A DNA stretch of 64,000 bases from JAGNXB01 sp964471595 (GCA_964471595.1 CAYYGN010000007.1:1-64000), one strand, 5' to 3'. Numbered from the stretch's first letter, positions 21,650 to 30,760 are shown. Numbers and translations are program-made. Notes: generated by a model from the letters alone, not told the origin.

Positions 21650-22591
21650 ATGAAACGCGTTCTGGTCACCGGCGCCGCCGGATTTTTGGGGTCGCATCTC
21701 TGTGACCGCTTCATCCGGGAAGGCTTCCATGTCATTGGCATGGATAATCTCCTGACCGGTAGCCTCCGCAATATTGATCACTTGTTCGGGGTGAAGCAAT
21801 TCGAGTTCTATCACCACGACGTCACCAAATTTGTCCATGTGCCGGGTCACCTGGACTACATCCTGCATTTTGCCTCTCCGGCCAGTCCGATTGACTACCT
21901 GCGCATGCCCATCCAGACGCTGAAAGTGGGTTCATTGGGTACCCATCATCTCCTGGGTCTGGCCAAAGAGAAAAATGCGCGCATCCTGATCGCTTCCACA
22001 TCGGAAGTGTACGGGGATCCGCTGGAGCATCCCCAGAAGGAAACCTATTGGGGGCACGTCAATCCCATTGGTCCGCGAGGGGTGTATGACGAAGCCAAGC
22101 GATTCCAGGAGGCCATCACCATGGCCTATCACCATTATCACGGACTGGATACGCGCATCGTCCGGATTTTCAACACCTATGGACCCAGGATGCGCGTGGA
22201 TGACGGCCGTGCACTGCCGGCCTTCTTTGCCCAGGCGATCAAAGGCGAAGGGCTTACCGTTTTCGGAGACGGGAGCCAGACCCGAAGTTTTTGTTATGTG
22301 GATGATTTGGTAGAGGGCATATACCGGCTACTTATGAGCGACTATGTGCTGCCCGTCAACATAGGCAACCCTTCGGAAATTTCGATCCTGGCCTTTGCCG
22401 AAGAAATCCTGCGCCTGGTAGGTAATCCCAAGGCATACATAGATTACAAACCGCTGCCCGTGGATGATCCCAGACAGAGACAGCCCGACATCAGTCTGGC
22501 TCGCGAAATCCTGGGATGGGAACCGAAAGTGGATCGGGTTGAAGGACTGGCCAAAACCTATGCCTACTTCCGTGAGGTTGTAAAGCCCTGA
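21650..22591 (+). CDS. UDP-glucuronate decarboxylase (UDP-xylose synthase)
   Basis: 313 aa short-chain dehydrogenase/reductase of the extended type, converting UDP-glucuronate to UDP-xylose with bound NAD+. The N-terminal Rossmann motif is VTGAAGFLGSHLCD. The block ILIASTSEVYGDPLEHPQKE followed by HVNPIGPRGVYDEAKR carries the catalytic Tyr-Lys pair (YDEAK) and is diagnostic for UXS enzymes. FNTYGPRMRVDDGRALPAF and GSQTRSFCYVDDLVEGI are also conserved. It shares an operon with the aminotransferase and points to xylose-containing glycans or exopolysaccharide. The stop is 10 bp from the convergent downstream gene. Confidence 0.93.
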   Translation: MKRVLVTGAAGFLGSHLCDRFIREGFHVIGMDNLLTGSLRNIDHLFGVKQFEFYHHDVTKFVHVPGHLDYILHFASPASPIDYLRMPIQTLKVGSLGTHHLLGLAKEKNARILIASTSEVYGDPLEHPQKETYWGHVNPIGPRGVYDEAKRFQEAITMAYHHYHGLDTRIVRIFNTYGPRMRVDDGRALPAFFAQAIKGEGLTVFGDGSQTRSFCYVDDLVEGIYRLLMSDYVLPVNIGNPSEISILAFAEEILRLVGNPKAYIDYKPLPVDDPRQRQPDISLAREILGWEPKVDRVEGLAKTYAYFREVVKP

Positions 22592-22601
22592 AGGGCCCGG
22601 A

Positions 22602-23231
22602 TCAATCCCGGAAATAAATCATACCCTGCAGGAAAGGAAGGATCCAAACCGGACGATGCCCTGTTTCTTCCTGATCCGATCCCCAGGGATGGTATCGGTG
22701 GTTGTACTGAATCCTGACACCGGGGGTAATGGTAAGGTGCCGGGACAGACCGATGTCAAGACCCATCCCGAGGCGTCCATAGAACGAATGCCACCATCCT
22801 TCCACCGGTTCCGGCTGGAGTTGCATGCTTTGTCCGCCGAGGCCCGCCTCCCAGAAAAAGCCTTTTTGGAAGACATCTCCTTTTCGGGAGAAAGTCGGGC
22901 ACATGCAATCGCCATACAGGTCCATAGGGTAGATCCGGAAATCCACACCAGCGCTGAAAATCCGGTTTTGCCCACTGGAATTCTGGCCGTCCAGGGCCAA
23001 CTGACCATAAGATATACCGGGTACCCATTCGGTGCGCATCCGGGGATTGCGGAAGGTGTACACCAGTCCAGCCGACCAGGAACTACGGATGACCGGATCC
23101 GGGGCTGATGCTGATTCGCCGATAAGGCCCGGCAGATGCATCTGGCCCAGGATACCTATTTGACCGGAGGCATATGGCGTAGCAAACAGGCAAATCCAGA
23201 CAATCGGAATGGCATACCGCAACAAAGACAT
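22602..23231 (-). CDS. hypothetical outer-membrane beta-barrel protein
   Basis: 209 aa from the ATG at 23231, which begins a signal peptide (MSLLRYAIPIVWICLFATPYASGQ). The frame extends to 23342 but that portion lacks signal features and would overlap rimO upstream sequence. The mature part has alternating strands (AGLVYTFRNPRMRTEWVPGISYGQL, GLDIGLSRHLTITPGVRIQYN) and ends in an aromatic strand (FLQGMIYFRD), typical of a small barrel. No named family. It is transcribed divergently from rimO. Confidence 0.72.
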   Translation of the reverse strand: MSLLRYAIPIVWICLFATPYASGQIGILGQMHLPGLIGESASAPDPVIRSSWSAGLVYTFRNPRMRTEWVPGISYGQLALDGQNSSGQNRIFSAGVDFRIYPMDLYGDCMCPTFSRKGDVFQKGFFWEAGLGGQSMQLQPEPVEGWWHSFYGRLGMGLDIGLSRHLTITPGVRIQYNHRYHPWGSDQEETGHRPVWILPFLQGMIYFRD

Positions 23232-23332
23232 GGTGAATGGGTTAATTTTGCACCAAGGTACACGCTTTGCCGGGCACCCCGTTTCCTGTAAGAGGCGGGT
23301 ATCCGTTGGAGCCCATGCTGTAACCGAACGCC

Positions 23333-24664
23333 ATGAAGACAAGAACCTCCCGTAAAGAAAAGGTCAATGTCATTACCCTTGGCTGCTCCAAAAACTGGGT
23401 GGACTCCGAAAACATCCTTACCCAACTGCGCGCAGCCGACATTGATGCCGTGCATGAATCGGAGGACGGTCAGGCCGATGTCGTCATCATCAACACCTGT
23501 GGATTTATTGACCGCGCCAAGGAGGAGTCCATTGACACCATCCTTCGATTTGCCGGTGCCAAATCCAGGCAACAGATCAGCAAATTGTACGTGACCGGGT
23601 GTTTGTCCCAGCGTTATCGCGAAGAGCTCGCCCTGGAAATTCCGGAGGTGGATGCCTGGTTTGGCACGATGGAATTGCCCGGTCTGTTGGCGAGATTCCA
23701 GGCCGATTACAGACAGGAGCTGCTCGGTGAAAGGAAGGTATTCACACCCGCTCATTTTGCCTATCTGAAGATTTCAGAGGGCTGCAACCGGACCTGTTCC
23801 TTTTGCGCCATTCCATTGATGCGGGGCGGGCATGTATCCCGGCCTGTCGAGGATTTGGTCAGGGAAGCGCAAAATCTGGCGTCCCAGGGGGTCAAGGAGC
23901 TTATTCTCATCGCCCAGGAGTTGACGTATTATGGGTTGGATTTGTACAAGGAGCGCCGATTGGCGGCTTTGATCACGGCGCTCTGCCGTGTGGAGGGTAT
24001 CGAGTGGATCCGTATGCACTATGCCTATCCGCACAAGTTCCCGATGGAGGTGCTGGATGTGATGGCCCGCGAGCCCAAGGTTTGCCCCTATCTCGACATG
24101 CCCCTTCAGCACGCTTCGGACAGTGTACTGAACCGGATGCGGCGCCAGATTACTCAAGCCGAAACCCGTGAGCTCGTTCATGCCATAAGGCAAAAGGTTC
24201 CGGGCATTGCCCTCAGGACGACCTTTCTGGTCGGATATCCCGGAGAGACGGAAGAGGAGTTTGGTGAATTGTGTGCCTTTGTCGAAGAAATGCGCTTTGA
24301 CCGGATTGGCGTCTTTACCTACTCGCATGAAGAAGATACCCGTGCCTGGGAAGCGAAAGATGACGTACCCGATGAGGTGAAGGCGGAGCGGGCCAACCGG
24401 ATCATGGATATCCAGCGGGAAATCTCCCTGGAGAAGAACCTTTCGCAGGTTGGTGCGGTTAAAAAAATAATGATTGACAGGTTCGAATCTGGTGCCTGGT
24501 ATGGACGCACGGAAGCGGACAGTCCGGAAGTGGACAATGAGGTGATCATCCAAAGTCCCGAGCGGCACTTCCGGATCGGTGATTTTGCCCGTGTGGTCAT
24601 CCGGGATGCCATGGAATATGATCTGATCGCCGAACCGTTGGAAATCCCGGTCCCCCATGCCTGA
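23333..24664 (+). CDS. rimO: ribosomal protein S12 methylthiotransferase RimO
   Basis: 443 aa radical-SAM enzyme that adds a methylthio group to an aspartate of ribosomal protein S12. The N-terminal UPF0004 domain has VITLGCSKNWVDSE, INTCGFIDRAKEESID and VTGCLSQRY, whose three cysteines hold an auxiliary Fe-S cluster. The radical-SAM cluster is Cys151, Cys155 and Cys158 in SEGCNRTCSFCAIP. LVGYPGETEEEF and a C-terminal TRAM domain follow. The CSKN signature separates RimO from MiaB. The start at 23333 fits the family. Its end overlaps the next gene by 8 bp. Confidence 0.96.
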   Translation: MKTRTSRKEKVNVITLGCSKNWVDSENILTQLRAADIDAVHESEDGQADVVIINTCGFIDRAKEESIDTILRFAGAKSRQQISKLYVTGCLSQRYREELALEIPEVDAWFGTMELPGLLARFQADYRQELLGERKVFTPAHFAYLKISEGCNRTCSFCAIPLMRGGHVSRPVEDLVREAQNLASQGVKELILIAQELTYYGLDLYKERRLAALITALCRVEGIEWIRMHYAYPHKFPMEVLDVMAREPKVCPYLDMPLQHASDSVLNRMRRQITQAETRELVHAIRQKVPGIALRTTFLVGYPGETEEEFGELCAFVEEMRFDRIGVFTYSHEEDTRAWEAKDDVPDEVKAERANRIMDIQREISLEKNLSQVGAVKKIMIDRFESGAWYGRTEADSPEVDNEVIIQSPERHFRIGDFARVVIRDAMEYDLIAEPLEIPVPHA

Positions 24665-25148
24665 TACCGAACCTGCTCCCGTCCGGGCCCAGGACAGCCC
24701 GGAACACCGTACCTTTTTGGAAAAGGCCCACCGTCCGTTTCTGCAAGTCGTGGTCGGTGCCGGCCTGATTGTATTCTTTTTGGGGGTACTTCAGTTTGTG
24801 CAGCCAGAGGGACCTGGCGCCTTCGGACAGCGATTGCCGTGGGTGGTCATTACGGCCGTGATGTTGTTGTACGCATTGTTCAACAGTATTTTTTGTCTGG
24901 CTTCTACGCAATCCATCCGATACTGGAACCAATCAGTTCTGGGATATGCGGTGCTGGCCGTATTCGGAGGGCTCCTCGCCTGGTGGGATTCGGGAATCAG
25001 TATCCATGAAGCGGGATCATTCAGATGGCTCTTTTTCGTGGTTAGTTTCGCCTATCTCGTATTCATTTCTATTGTCAACCTGATCCGGATTATCGTGGCA
25101 TTTGCCCAAAAGGAAGAGTGGAATGCACCGAGGACACGCCGCCGCTGA
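24657..25148 (+). CDS. hypothetical four-helix membrane protein
   Basis: 163 aa, not recognised. The cytoplasmic N-terminus is acidic and proline-rich. Four membrane helices follow: LQVVVGAGLIVFFLGVLQFV, WVVITAVMLLYALFNSIFCL, VLGYAVLAVFGGLLAWW, and FFVVSFAYLVFISIVNLI. The C-terminus is basic (NAPRTRRR), matching the positive-inside rule for an even number of helices. The start overlaps the rimO stop by 8 bp, which implies coupling. Similar small proteins are often found after rimO in this phylum, but no role is known to me. Confidence 0.75.
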   Translation: MPDTEPAPVRAQDSPEHRTFLEKAHRPFLQVVVGAGLIVFFLGVLQFVQPEGPGAFGQRLPWVVITAVMLLYALFNSIFCLASTQSIRYWNQSVLGYAVLAVFGGLLAWWDSGISIHEAGSFRWLFFVVSFAYLVFISIVNLIRIIVAFAQKEEWNAPRTRRR

Positions 25149-25167
25149 TCCCGTAAACCATCAAGGC

Positions 25168-25689
25168 ATGAAAACCAGAATGACGGGCTTCTTCTTTTTG
25201 CTGTTGGCAGGGGTACTCCCGTCCTGTGCGCAAAAACAACCCGAAAAATCCCCTACACCCATGGAAACAGCTTATTGGTTCAACGGAAAGGATACGATTC
25301 CCAAAGTGGTGCTATCCGACGATGAATGGAAAGCGAAACTTTCGCCCGATGCTTACCGTGTACTTCGTCATCACGGGACGGAACGACCGTTTACCTGTGC
25401 CTTTCTGGACATTAAAGACGAGGGGGAATTCCATTGTGCCGGATGTGGTCTTCACCTCTTTTCCACCAAAGACAAGTTTGACTCGGGCACCGGCTGGCCG
25501 AGCTACGGAGCTCCGGTCAATCCGCACCATTTGACCGAAATCGAGGACCGATCCTTTGGAATGGTCCGGACAGAAGTCCGGTGTGCCCAGTGTGACGGAC
25601 ATCTCGGACATGTATTTGACGACGGGCCCCCTCCGACGGGAAAGCGGTATTGCATCAACGGAGTGGCCATTACCTTCCACAGGCAATAG
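25168..25689 (+). CDS. msrB: peptide-methionine (R)-S-oxide reductase, exported lipoprotein
   Basis: Reduces methionine-R-sulfoxide in oxidised proteins, 173 aa. The ATG at 25168 begins MKTRMTGFFFLLLAGVLPSC, a lipoprotein signal, so the enzyme acts outside the cytoplasm, probably in the periplasm. Zinc-binding CxxC pairs are CAGCG and CAQCDGHLGH. DSGTGWPSY and the catalytic Cys162 in KRYCINGVAITF are the MsrB signatures. The frame reaches back to 25102 inside the preceding gene, but that part lacks sense. It sits 19 bp after the membrane protein gene and may share the rimO transcript. Confidence 0.93.
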   Translation: MKTRMTGFFFLLLAGVLPSCAQKQPEKSPTPMETAYWFNGKDTIPKVVLSDDEWKAKLSPDAYRVLRHHGTERPFTCAFLDIKDEGEFHCAGCGLHLFSTKDKFDSGTGWPSYGAPVNPHHLTEIEDRSFGMVRTEVRCAQCDGHLGHVFDDGPPPTGKRYCINGVAITFHRQ

Positions 25690-25706
25690 CTCCGGATCCC
25701 GGAAGC

Positions 25707-25737
25707 TTGGAAAAGTGGTATGGAATGCGTATTTTTG
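25707..25737 (+). promoter_or_regulatory. promoter of the 583-aa T9SS cargo gene
   Basis: TTG (25707-25709), a 20-bp spacer, and TATTTTTG (25730-25737), a full match to TAnnTTTG. The ATG at 25741 begins 4 nt after the box, again implying a leaderless or nearly leaderless message. Confidence 0.6.
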
Positions 25738-25740
25738 GAA

Positions 25741-27492
25741 ATGAAGCTTCCATGCCTTCGGATAAACCCCCTTTTTGACAACAATGGCATTTTGATGCTG
25801 TTGCCTTTGCTCTTGACGGTAGTCGGCCTTCAGGCCCAGTGGGCAGAGCGTACCTGGCAGCCCTACCCCTTTACGGAGCTCGCGGATGGAATACCAGTAG
25901 AAGGAGGGGCTGTCCTGGCCTTCAGGTCCGGGCCTCCCATAGCTCATGGCGGTGTCCGGCTGGACAAAGTCAATGCCGATCTGGAAATTACCTGGAGCAG
26001 GGACTTGTGTCCTTTTCAAGGTGGGGGATGCGCGTTGAGAGGCCTGCAAAGTTTACCGGATGGACGCATTTTCGCCGCCACTTACCAGTTTGGTGATTGC
26101 CAGGATGCCATTCCGGCGGATGCCTACCTTCATTGGCAATTGCTGGATCCGGAAACAGGAGAGGTGCTGGATATTAAATTTTATCATCTGAAGCTCAACT
26201 GGATAGAATCTGACACTTTTCATCCCTTTGCCGTTTCAGACACCTCGGGCGAAGTCAAGGTGATGATGAGGGTCAGTGACAGGATATTGACAGACAGCCA
26301 GGAGCCAGGGAAATGGGATACCCTTTTCCAGACTGTTTCAAACGAGCATTATCTGGCTGCATTGGCTCTGCCCGGCAAACGGTTTGTCACCCAAACGGCA
26401 ACGGAAATTCGTGTTTTCGATACGGAGGGCGGAGAGATGCTGAATTTGGATGCATTCTGGGAAGGAGATGACGTCCTTCAAGCGATCCATACCATGCCGG
26501 ACGGAAATTGGCTTTTTGTTTTTCATCACCAGTTGATCGTGACAACGCCTCAGCCCGAGAATATCCATGGCGTCTATTTTCCGGAGCTGACAATCCGCAG
26601 CGGCATACCGGACGGAAATACCTTTCTGGTCGCCGGAAATAATCAGGCAGGAAACATGTTGTTCCGGCTGGACACACATTTTCAATTTTTGGCCTCATAT
26701 CCTGCCATAACCAATAACACCCTTTTTCATACCGTATTCCCTTCGGGGAATGGCTATCTGTTGGCGGGAAATGAAAAATCCAATGCATATGCTGTCGTCG
26801 TCAACGATCTGAATGAGGAAGATGAATTCATCCATGATTTGAAATTGGAGCAGGCTGCTCCTTTAGCAAGCAAGATTTATCCAAATGGCGCTGATGTTTA
26901 TCTCATTGATTTTTCCGGATGGGAAGTGACAGTTGGGAATAACGGAACGGATACCATAGAATCCTTCCATGTCAGTTTGGAGTATCCGGAAAATTTTGCC
27001 TGGGGTGCTTGTAAGGATTTGGGCATTCAAGAACGCTTCGATTCCATTTCTTTGGCTCCGGGAGAGACCATGACATGGATGTTGGACGGATTTGTTTTAG
27101 TGGGTATTCGGGGCATGTTGGATGATCCGGACATAGTCCCGGTGTGCGTGATTGTTTCCTGTCCCGATGATAAAATGGACAGCGATCATTCCAATGACGT
27201 ATTTTGTTTTGATGTTGACCTTTCGGTGGTACAGATTCAAGAAGTGACGCATGAATCCGGAATGAGCATTTGGCCCAATCCGGTGGGTGATAAAATTAAC
27301 CTGGCCATTAACACGGAAAAAAATATCGCGTTTCAAATTGTCAACCATTTAGGTCAGGTCATGCAATCCGGGACACAGATTTCCGGTATATCGGAAATAA
27401 ATACAGCCGGATGGCATTCGGGATGGTATTCCGTTATTGCCAGGGATGCCGGGAATCAACAGGTTTATTCAGGTCGTTTTTTCAAGAATTAA
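25741..27492 (+). CDS. hypothetical T9SS-secreted protein
   Basis: 583 aa. The N-terminal 33 residues (MKLPCLRINPLFDNNGILML, then LPLLLTVVGLQAQ) form a signal peptide, though an internal ATG at 25795 is possible. The middle (about 40-380) has repeated short beta units with phrases such as MPDGNWLFVFHH and FPSGNGYLLAGNEKSN, which look like propeller blades of the kind seen in PQQ/Kelch-like proteins. About 410-500 is a beta domain. The C-terminus is a type A sorting domain beginning MSIWPNPVGDKINLAIN and ending SGRFFKN. Function unknown; probably a secreted or surface protein. Confidence 0.8.
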   Translation: MKLPCLRINPLFDNNGILMLLPLLLTVVGLQAQWAERTWQPYPFTELADGIPVEGGAVLAFRSGPPIAHGGVRLDKVNADLEITWSRDLCPFQGGGCALRGLQSLPDGRIFAATYQFGDCQDAIPADAYLHWQLLDPETGEVLDIKFYHLKLNWIESDTFHPFAVSDTSGEVKVMMRVSDRILTDSQEPGKWDTLFQTVSNEHYLAALALPGKRFVTQTATEIRVFDTEGGEMLNLDAFWEGDDVLQAIHTMPDGNWLFVFHHQLIVTTPQPENIHGVYFPELTIRSGIPDGNTFLVAGNNQAGNMLFRLDTHFQFLASYPAITNNTLFHTVFPSGNGYLLAGNEKSNAYAVVVNDLNEEDEFIHDLKLEQAAPLASKIYPNGADVYLIDFSGWEVTVGNNGTDTIESFHVSLEYPENFAWGACKDLGIQERFDSISLAPGETMTWMLDGFVLVGIRGMLDDPDIVPVCVIVSCPDDKMDSDHSNDVFCFDVDLSVVQIQEVTHESGMSIWPNPVGDKINLAINTEKNIAFQIVNHLGQVMQSGTQISGISEINTAGWHSGWYSVIARDAGNQQVYSGRFFKN

Positions 27493-27521
27493 AAGAATTA
27501 CCTTTCCCGTTCAGGAATAAA

Positions 27522-28691
27522 TCAATGCAGGGATTTCAGACCTGCTTCAAGATCCTGCCACAGCACATCCGGTTCCTCCAGTCCGGCGTAAAATCGCACC
27601 AGGTTGACAGGAAAGACAGGATCGGGGCGACCGGGAAGGTCATGCACCGCGGCCATGGGGAAAACAAGGCTTTCGTGCCCGCCCCAACTCACGGCCAGTA
27701 GAAAGCGCTGCAGGCCATCGACAAACCGGAATATTTCCTGCTTGTTTTTGGAGCGCAAAAAGACCGAGAAAAGTCCTCCGCTTCCTTTCATTTGACGGGA
27801 GGCCAGTTCTGCTTGTGGGAAATCAGGGTCAAAGGGCCAAATCACCTTTTCAATGTCCGGATGCTTCTTCAATTTTTCAACGAGTAATCGGGCATTTTCA
27901 TGGCTCCTTCGAACCCGCAGTGGCAATGTGCGCAGTCCCCGTATCATGAGCGCGGCATCATGTGGACCCAATACCGGACCCCAAACCAAAAAAGTCCGGT
28001 CCACAATTCTCCGGATGTGTTCATTGCTTCCGCACACCACACCGGCAACCACGTCGCTGTGGCCATTGAGATATTTGGTGCCGGAATGCAGGATCAGGTC
28101 AATGCCGAAGGTGGCCGGGTTTTGAAAGACCGGGGAGCAATGGGAATTGTCCACACACGTGATCACACCCCGGCTTCGGGCCAGCGCTGCACATGCTGCC
28201 AGGTCCTGAAGACCGAAAGTCATGGTGTTGGGGCTTTCGAGGAAAAGGACTTTGGTCTCGGGTCGGAAGGCGGCTTCGATTTCTGCCCAATCATCACCAT
28301 CCACCCAGGAGCAGGTGACACCAAAACGGGGCAGATAGGATTCAAGAAGATGTTTGGTCCAGGAATACGGATTGCGCACACATACGACATGATCGCCCTG
28401 CGCGACAAAGCTGACGACCGTGGCGGTGATGGCGGAAGCCCCGCTGGAAAACACCAGAGCATCTTCGGTTTTTTCCAGAGCTGCCAGTTTTTTCCGGAGG
28501 ATTTCGACGGTCGGATTATTGCCGCGCGAATACAAATGGTGCCCCATTTCGTCCTGCATGGCCTTCTGCAGGGACGCTACATCGGGGAATGCGAAATTGC
28601 TGGTCTGTATGACCGGCGGGGAGACGGCATGAAAATATTTTTCCCGCTCTTCGCCGAGATGGTTGAGGATAAAGGAAAGGTCTTCACTCAT
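27522..28691 (-). CDS. Cys/Met metabolism PLP-dependent enzyme (cystathionine synthase/lyase family)
   Basis: 389 aa fold type I PLP enzyme of the trans-sulfuration family. The Schiff-base lysine is Lys206 in ILHSGTKYLNGHSDVV. Other conserved parts are YSRGNNPTVEILRKKLAALE, FSSGASAITA and ITCVDNSHCSP. The family includes cystathionine gamma-synthase, gamma-lyase, beta-lyase and methionine gamma-lyase, and sequence alone does not decide which. The start at 28691 overlaps the stop of the upstream hydrolase by 4 bp; the longer frame to 28760 lies inside that gene. It is last in the ribH-hydrolase-PLP operon. Confidence 0.9.
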   Translation of the reverse strand: MSEDLSFILNHLGEEREKYFHAVSPPVIQTSNFAFPDVASLQKAMQDEMGHHLYSRGNNPTVEILRKKLAALEKTEDALVFSSGASAITATVVSFVAQGDHVVCVRNPYSWTKHLLESYLPRFGVTCSWVDGDDWAEIEAAFRPETKVLFLESPNTMTFGLQDLAACAALARSRGVITCVDNSHCSPVFQNPATFGIDLILHSGTKYLNGHSDVVAGVVCGSNEHIRRIVDRTFLVWGPVLGPHDAALMIRGLRTLPLRVRRSHENARLLVEKLKKHPDIEKVIWPFDPDFPQAELASRQMKGSGGLFSVFLRSKNKQEIFRFVDGLQRFLLAVSWGGHESLVFPMAAVHDLPGRPDPVFPVNLVRFYAGLEEPDVLWQDLEAGLKSLH

Positions 28692-29542
28692 AGGAAATCG
28701 GCCAATAGGCCGTGGGCTTTGGCAATGATGCGTCCGGAGTTGTCCCTGTCGGGCAAGCAAGCTTCCACAGAGGGGTCGTGTTCAAAGACGAGGACGGCTT
28801 CGTGCTCGAGAGCCCATTCGAGTAGGCGGGCTTTTTCCGCCAGGGTGTCGAGCGGACGGATATCGTAAGCCATGACATAAGGCAGTGCCAGGTGGTGAAA
28901 ACTGGGAATGAGGTCCGCACAATAAATTACCGGCCTGGAGGCGGTCCTGAATACCGGGACATACATGGCTTCGGTATGACCGTAAACGGTTCGGAGTTCG
29001 ATGTCATCGGCCCATTGGATGTGATCACCTTCACCGGCATAATGCAACAGGCCCCAATCCAGGAGGGGTTTGAAATTCTCCTTCAGGAAGGAGGCTTTCT
29101 CCCGGGCATTGGGATCCATGGCCGCCCGGAAATGACGCTCCGATGTCCAGTAGCGGGCGTTGGGAAACATGGGATGCGGCCGGCCATCCGGTCCATGAAT
29201 GATCGCGCCTCCGGCATGATCAAAATGGAGGTGCGTGAGCAGGACATCCGTTACCTGTGCGGGGGAAACTCCTGCTGTTTTCAACTCCTGTTCGAATAGT
29301 TCCTGATGGGTTGGACCAAAATGGGAACGAAATCTGTCGTCCTGTTTTTCTCCGATACCGGTATCCACTACAATGACACGGTCATGGGTTTCCACGAGGA
29401 GCGCACGCATGCACCAGGTACACATGTTGTCGGAATCCGCTTCGATCATCCGGCTCCACAACTTTTTGGGAACGACGCCAAACATGGCGCCGCCATCGAG
29501 TTGCAGGAATCCGGTGCGAATGGGAGTGATGCGCATGATCAT
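28688..29542 (-). CDS. metallo-beta-lactamase-fold hydrolase
   Basis: 284 aa. The zinc motif is LLTHLHFDHAGG (His104, His106, Asp108, His109). Further ligands are the Glu/His region VYGHTEAM, IYCADLIPSFHH and the C-terminal VLVFEHDPS. The layout resembles quorum-quenching lactonase-like and other small-molecule hydrolases of the fold, with no clear substrate. It overlaps ribH by 4 bp at its start and the PLP enzyme by 4 bp at its stop, so all three are translationally coupled. That arrangement suggests a metabolic link, which is not otherwise supported. Confidence 0.88.
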   Translation of the reverse strand: MIMRITPIRTGFLQLDGGAMFGVVPKKLWSRMIEADSDNMCTWCMRALLVETHDRVIVVDTGIGEKQDDRFRSHFGPTHQELFEQELKTAGVSPAQVTDVLLTHLHFDHAGGAIIHGPDGRPHPMFPNARYWTSERHFRAAMDPNAREKASFLKENFKPLLDWGLLHYAGEGDHIQWADDIELRTVYGHTEAMYVPVFRTASRPVIYCADLIPSFHHLALPYVMAYDIRPLDTLAEKARLLEWALEHEAVLVFEHDPSVEACLPDRDNSGRIIAKAHGLLADFL

Positions 29543-30066
29543 GCGGGATTTTGTCCGAAGCCGATCGGCGTCTTTTCCTTGTTTCTTTTCCTCAGGTCGG
29601 CCATGCGCAAGGCAGTAAGTGCCGCCTCGACGCCTTTGTTGCCGTGTTGCCCGCCCGCCCGGTCTAAAGCTTGCTGGTGATCGTTGGGGGTAAGGACGCC
29701 GAAAATCGCCGGAATCCCCGACATCAGACTGAATTGCATCAGGCCTTGCGCTACGGCATTATTGATGTATTCGTTGTGTGGGGTTTCTCCGCGGATGACG
29801 CAGCCGATGCAGATGATGGCATCCAGTTTTTCACGGCCTGCGAGAATACGGGCACCCATGGGCAATTCATAAGCACCAGGCACATCAATCCGGACAACGT
29901 TGTCAGGCATTACGCCATAATGGAGCAGGGTATCCCTGGCCGCTTCAGCCATAAGTCCCGTGATATCGTCATTCCATGATGAAACGACCAGGCCGAAGTG
30001 GAAATCATCCGCTTTAGGGATACCCGATTCCGGCAGGGCGGACAGCGAACGGCGGGAAGAGGACAT
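29539..30066 (-). CDS. ribH: 6,7-dimethyl-8-ribityllumazine synthase
   Basis: Penultimate step of riboflavin synthesis: condenses 5-amino-6-ribitylamino-uracil with dihydroxybutanone phosphate. 175 aa, with a short N-terminal extension compared with the usual 150-160. Signature segments are VVSSWNDDIT, VPGAYELPMGA, GCVIRGETPHNEYINN, IPAIFGVLTPNDHQQALDRA and HGNKGVEAALTAL; the His after RGETP is the catalytic residue. First gene of a three-gene overlapping operon. The riboflavin-using gene ribF is only 0.7 kb away on the other strand. Confidence 0.96.
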   Translation of the reverse strand: MSSSRRSLSALPESGIPKADDFHFGLVVSSWNDDITGLMAEAARDTLLHYGVMPDNVVRIDVPGAYELPMGARILAGREKLDAIICIGCVIRGETPHNEYINNAVAQGLMQFSLMSGIPAIFGVLTPNDHQQALDRAGGQHGNKGVEAALTALRMADLRKRNKEKTPIGFGQNPA

Positions 30067-30150
30067 GACGGTTTGTTTATCCGGACAAAGAACGCAAGAA
30101 AACGGGAAGCACCCAAACGGGAAGTCCTTCAGCGTACGTCAAAACCCCTG

Positions 30151-30158
30151 TACTTTTG
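30151..30158 (+). promoter_or_regulatory. -7 box upstream of the SpoU methyltransferase
   Basis: TACTTTTG matches TAnnTTTG, 25 nt before the ATG at 30184. It supports this start over the long frame beginning at 29998, which runs through ribH on the other strand. Confidence 0.5.
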
Positions 30159-30183
30159 TGGTTCACCCATCCGTTTCAGGATT

Positions 30184-30717
30184 ATGGCCGAAGGTCGGAA
30201 ATGGACACCCGAGGAGCTGGCTGTGCGGCATGCTGCCTCCCGCCGGGCCACCAGGAAAGCCCATGTGGTGGTCGTTTGCGAACATATCCGGAGCGCCCTC
30301 AACGTGGGTTCCATTTTCCGGTCCGCCGACGCCTTCGGCGTGCACGGATTATGGCTGTGCGGGATCACGGCCACGCCGCCGCATCGCGAAATCCAGAAGA
30401 CGGCGCTCGGCGCCACTGAAACGGTGCCCTGGGTGCATGAGCCCGATCCCCTTTGGGCATCCCTCAAGTTGCGTCAGGCAGGGTATACCCTTATCGGTAT
30501 CGAGCAGACGACCACATCCCGACCCTTGCACCGTTTCATTTGGCCGGAAGGCCCGTTGGCCCTGTTCCTGGGCAATGAGGTGGAGGGATTGTCGTCCGAA
30601 GTTCTGGCCACGCTCGATGCCTGTGCGGAGATCCCGCAGATCGGTGCCAAGCACAGTCTGAATGTGGCGGTGGCAGCGGGCGTGGTGCTTTGGGAAGTCT
30701 TTCGGCTCAGGGCCTGA
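30184..30717 (+). CDS. SpoU/TrmH-family RNA 2'-O-methyltransferase
   Basis: 177 aa alpha/beta-knot (SPOUT) methyltransferase. Motif 1 is VVCEHIRSALNVGSIFRSADAFG with the catalytic Asn-Arg pair, motif 2 is ALFLGNEVEGLS, and motif 3 is IPQIGAKHSLNVAVAAGVVLWEV; together these form the SAM-binding knot. The protein is short and lacks the extra substrate-binding domain of RlmB, so it may act on tRNA, as TrmH and TrmL do. The exact nucleotide is not decidable. The ATG at 30184 is preceded by a -7 box and followed by the family N-terminus. Confidence 0.9.
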   Translation: MAEGRKWTPEELAVRHAASRRATRKAHVVVVCEHIRSALNVGSIFRSADAFGVHGLWLCGITATPPHREIQKTALGATETVPWVHEPDPLWASLKLRQAGYTLIGIEQTTTSRPLHRFIWPEGPLALFLGNEVEGLSSEVLATLDACAEIPQIGAKHSLNVAVAAGVVLWEVFRLRA

Positions 30718-30760
30718 ATGAAGATCGGAAACCAACATCAGGTGCAAAGGGGGAAATCTC

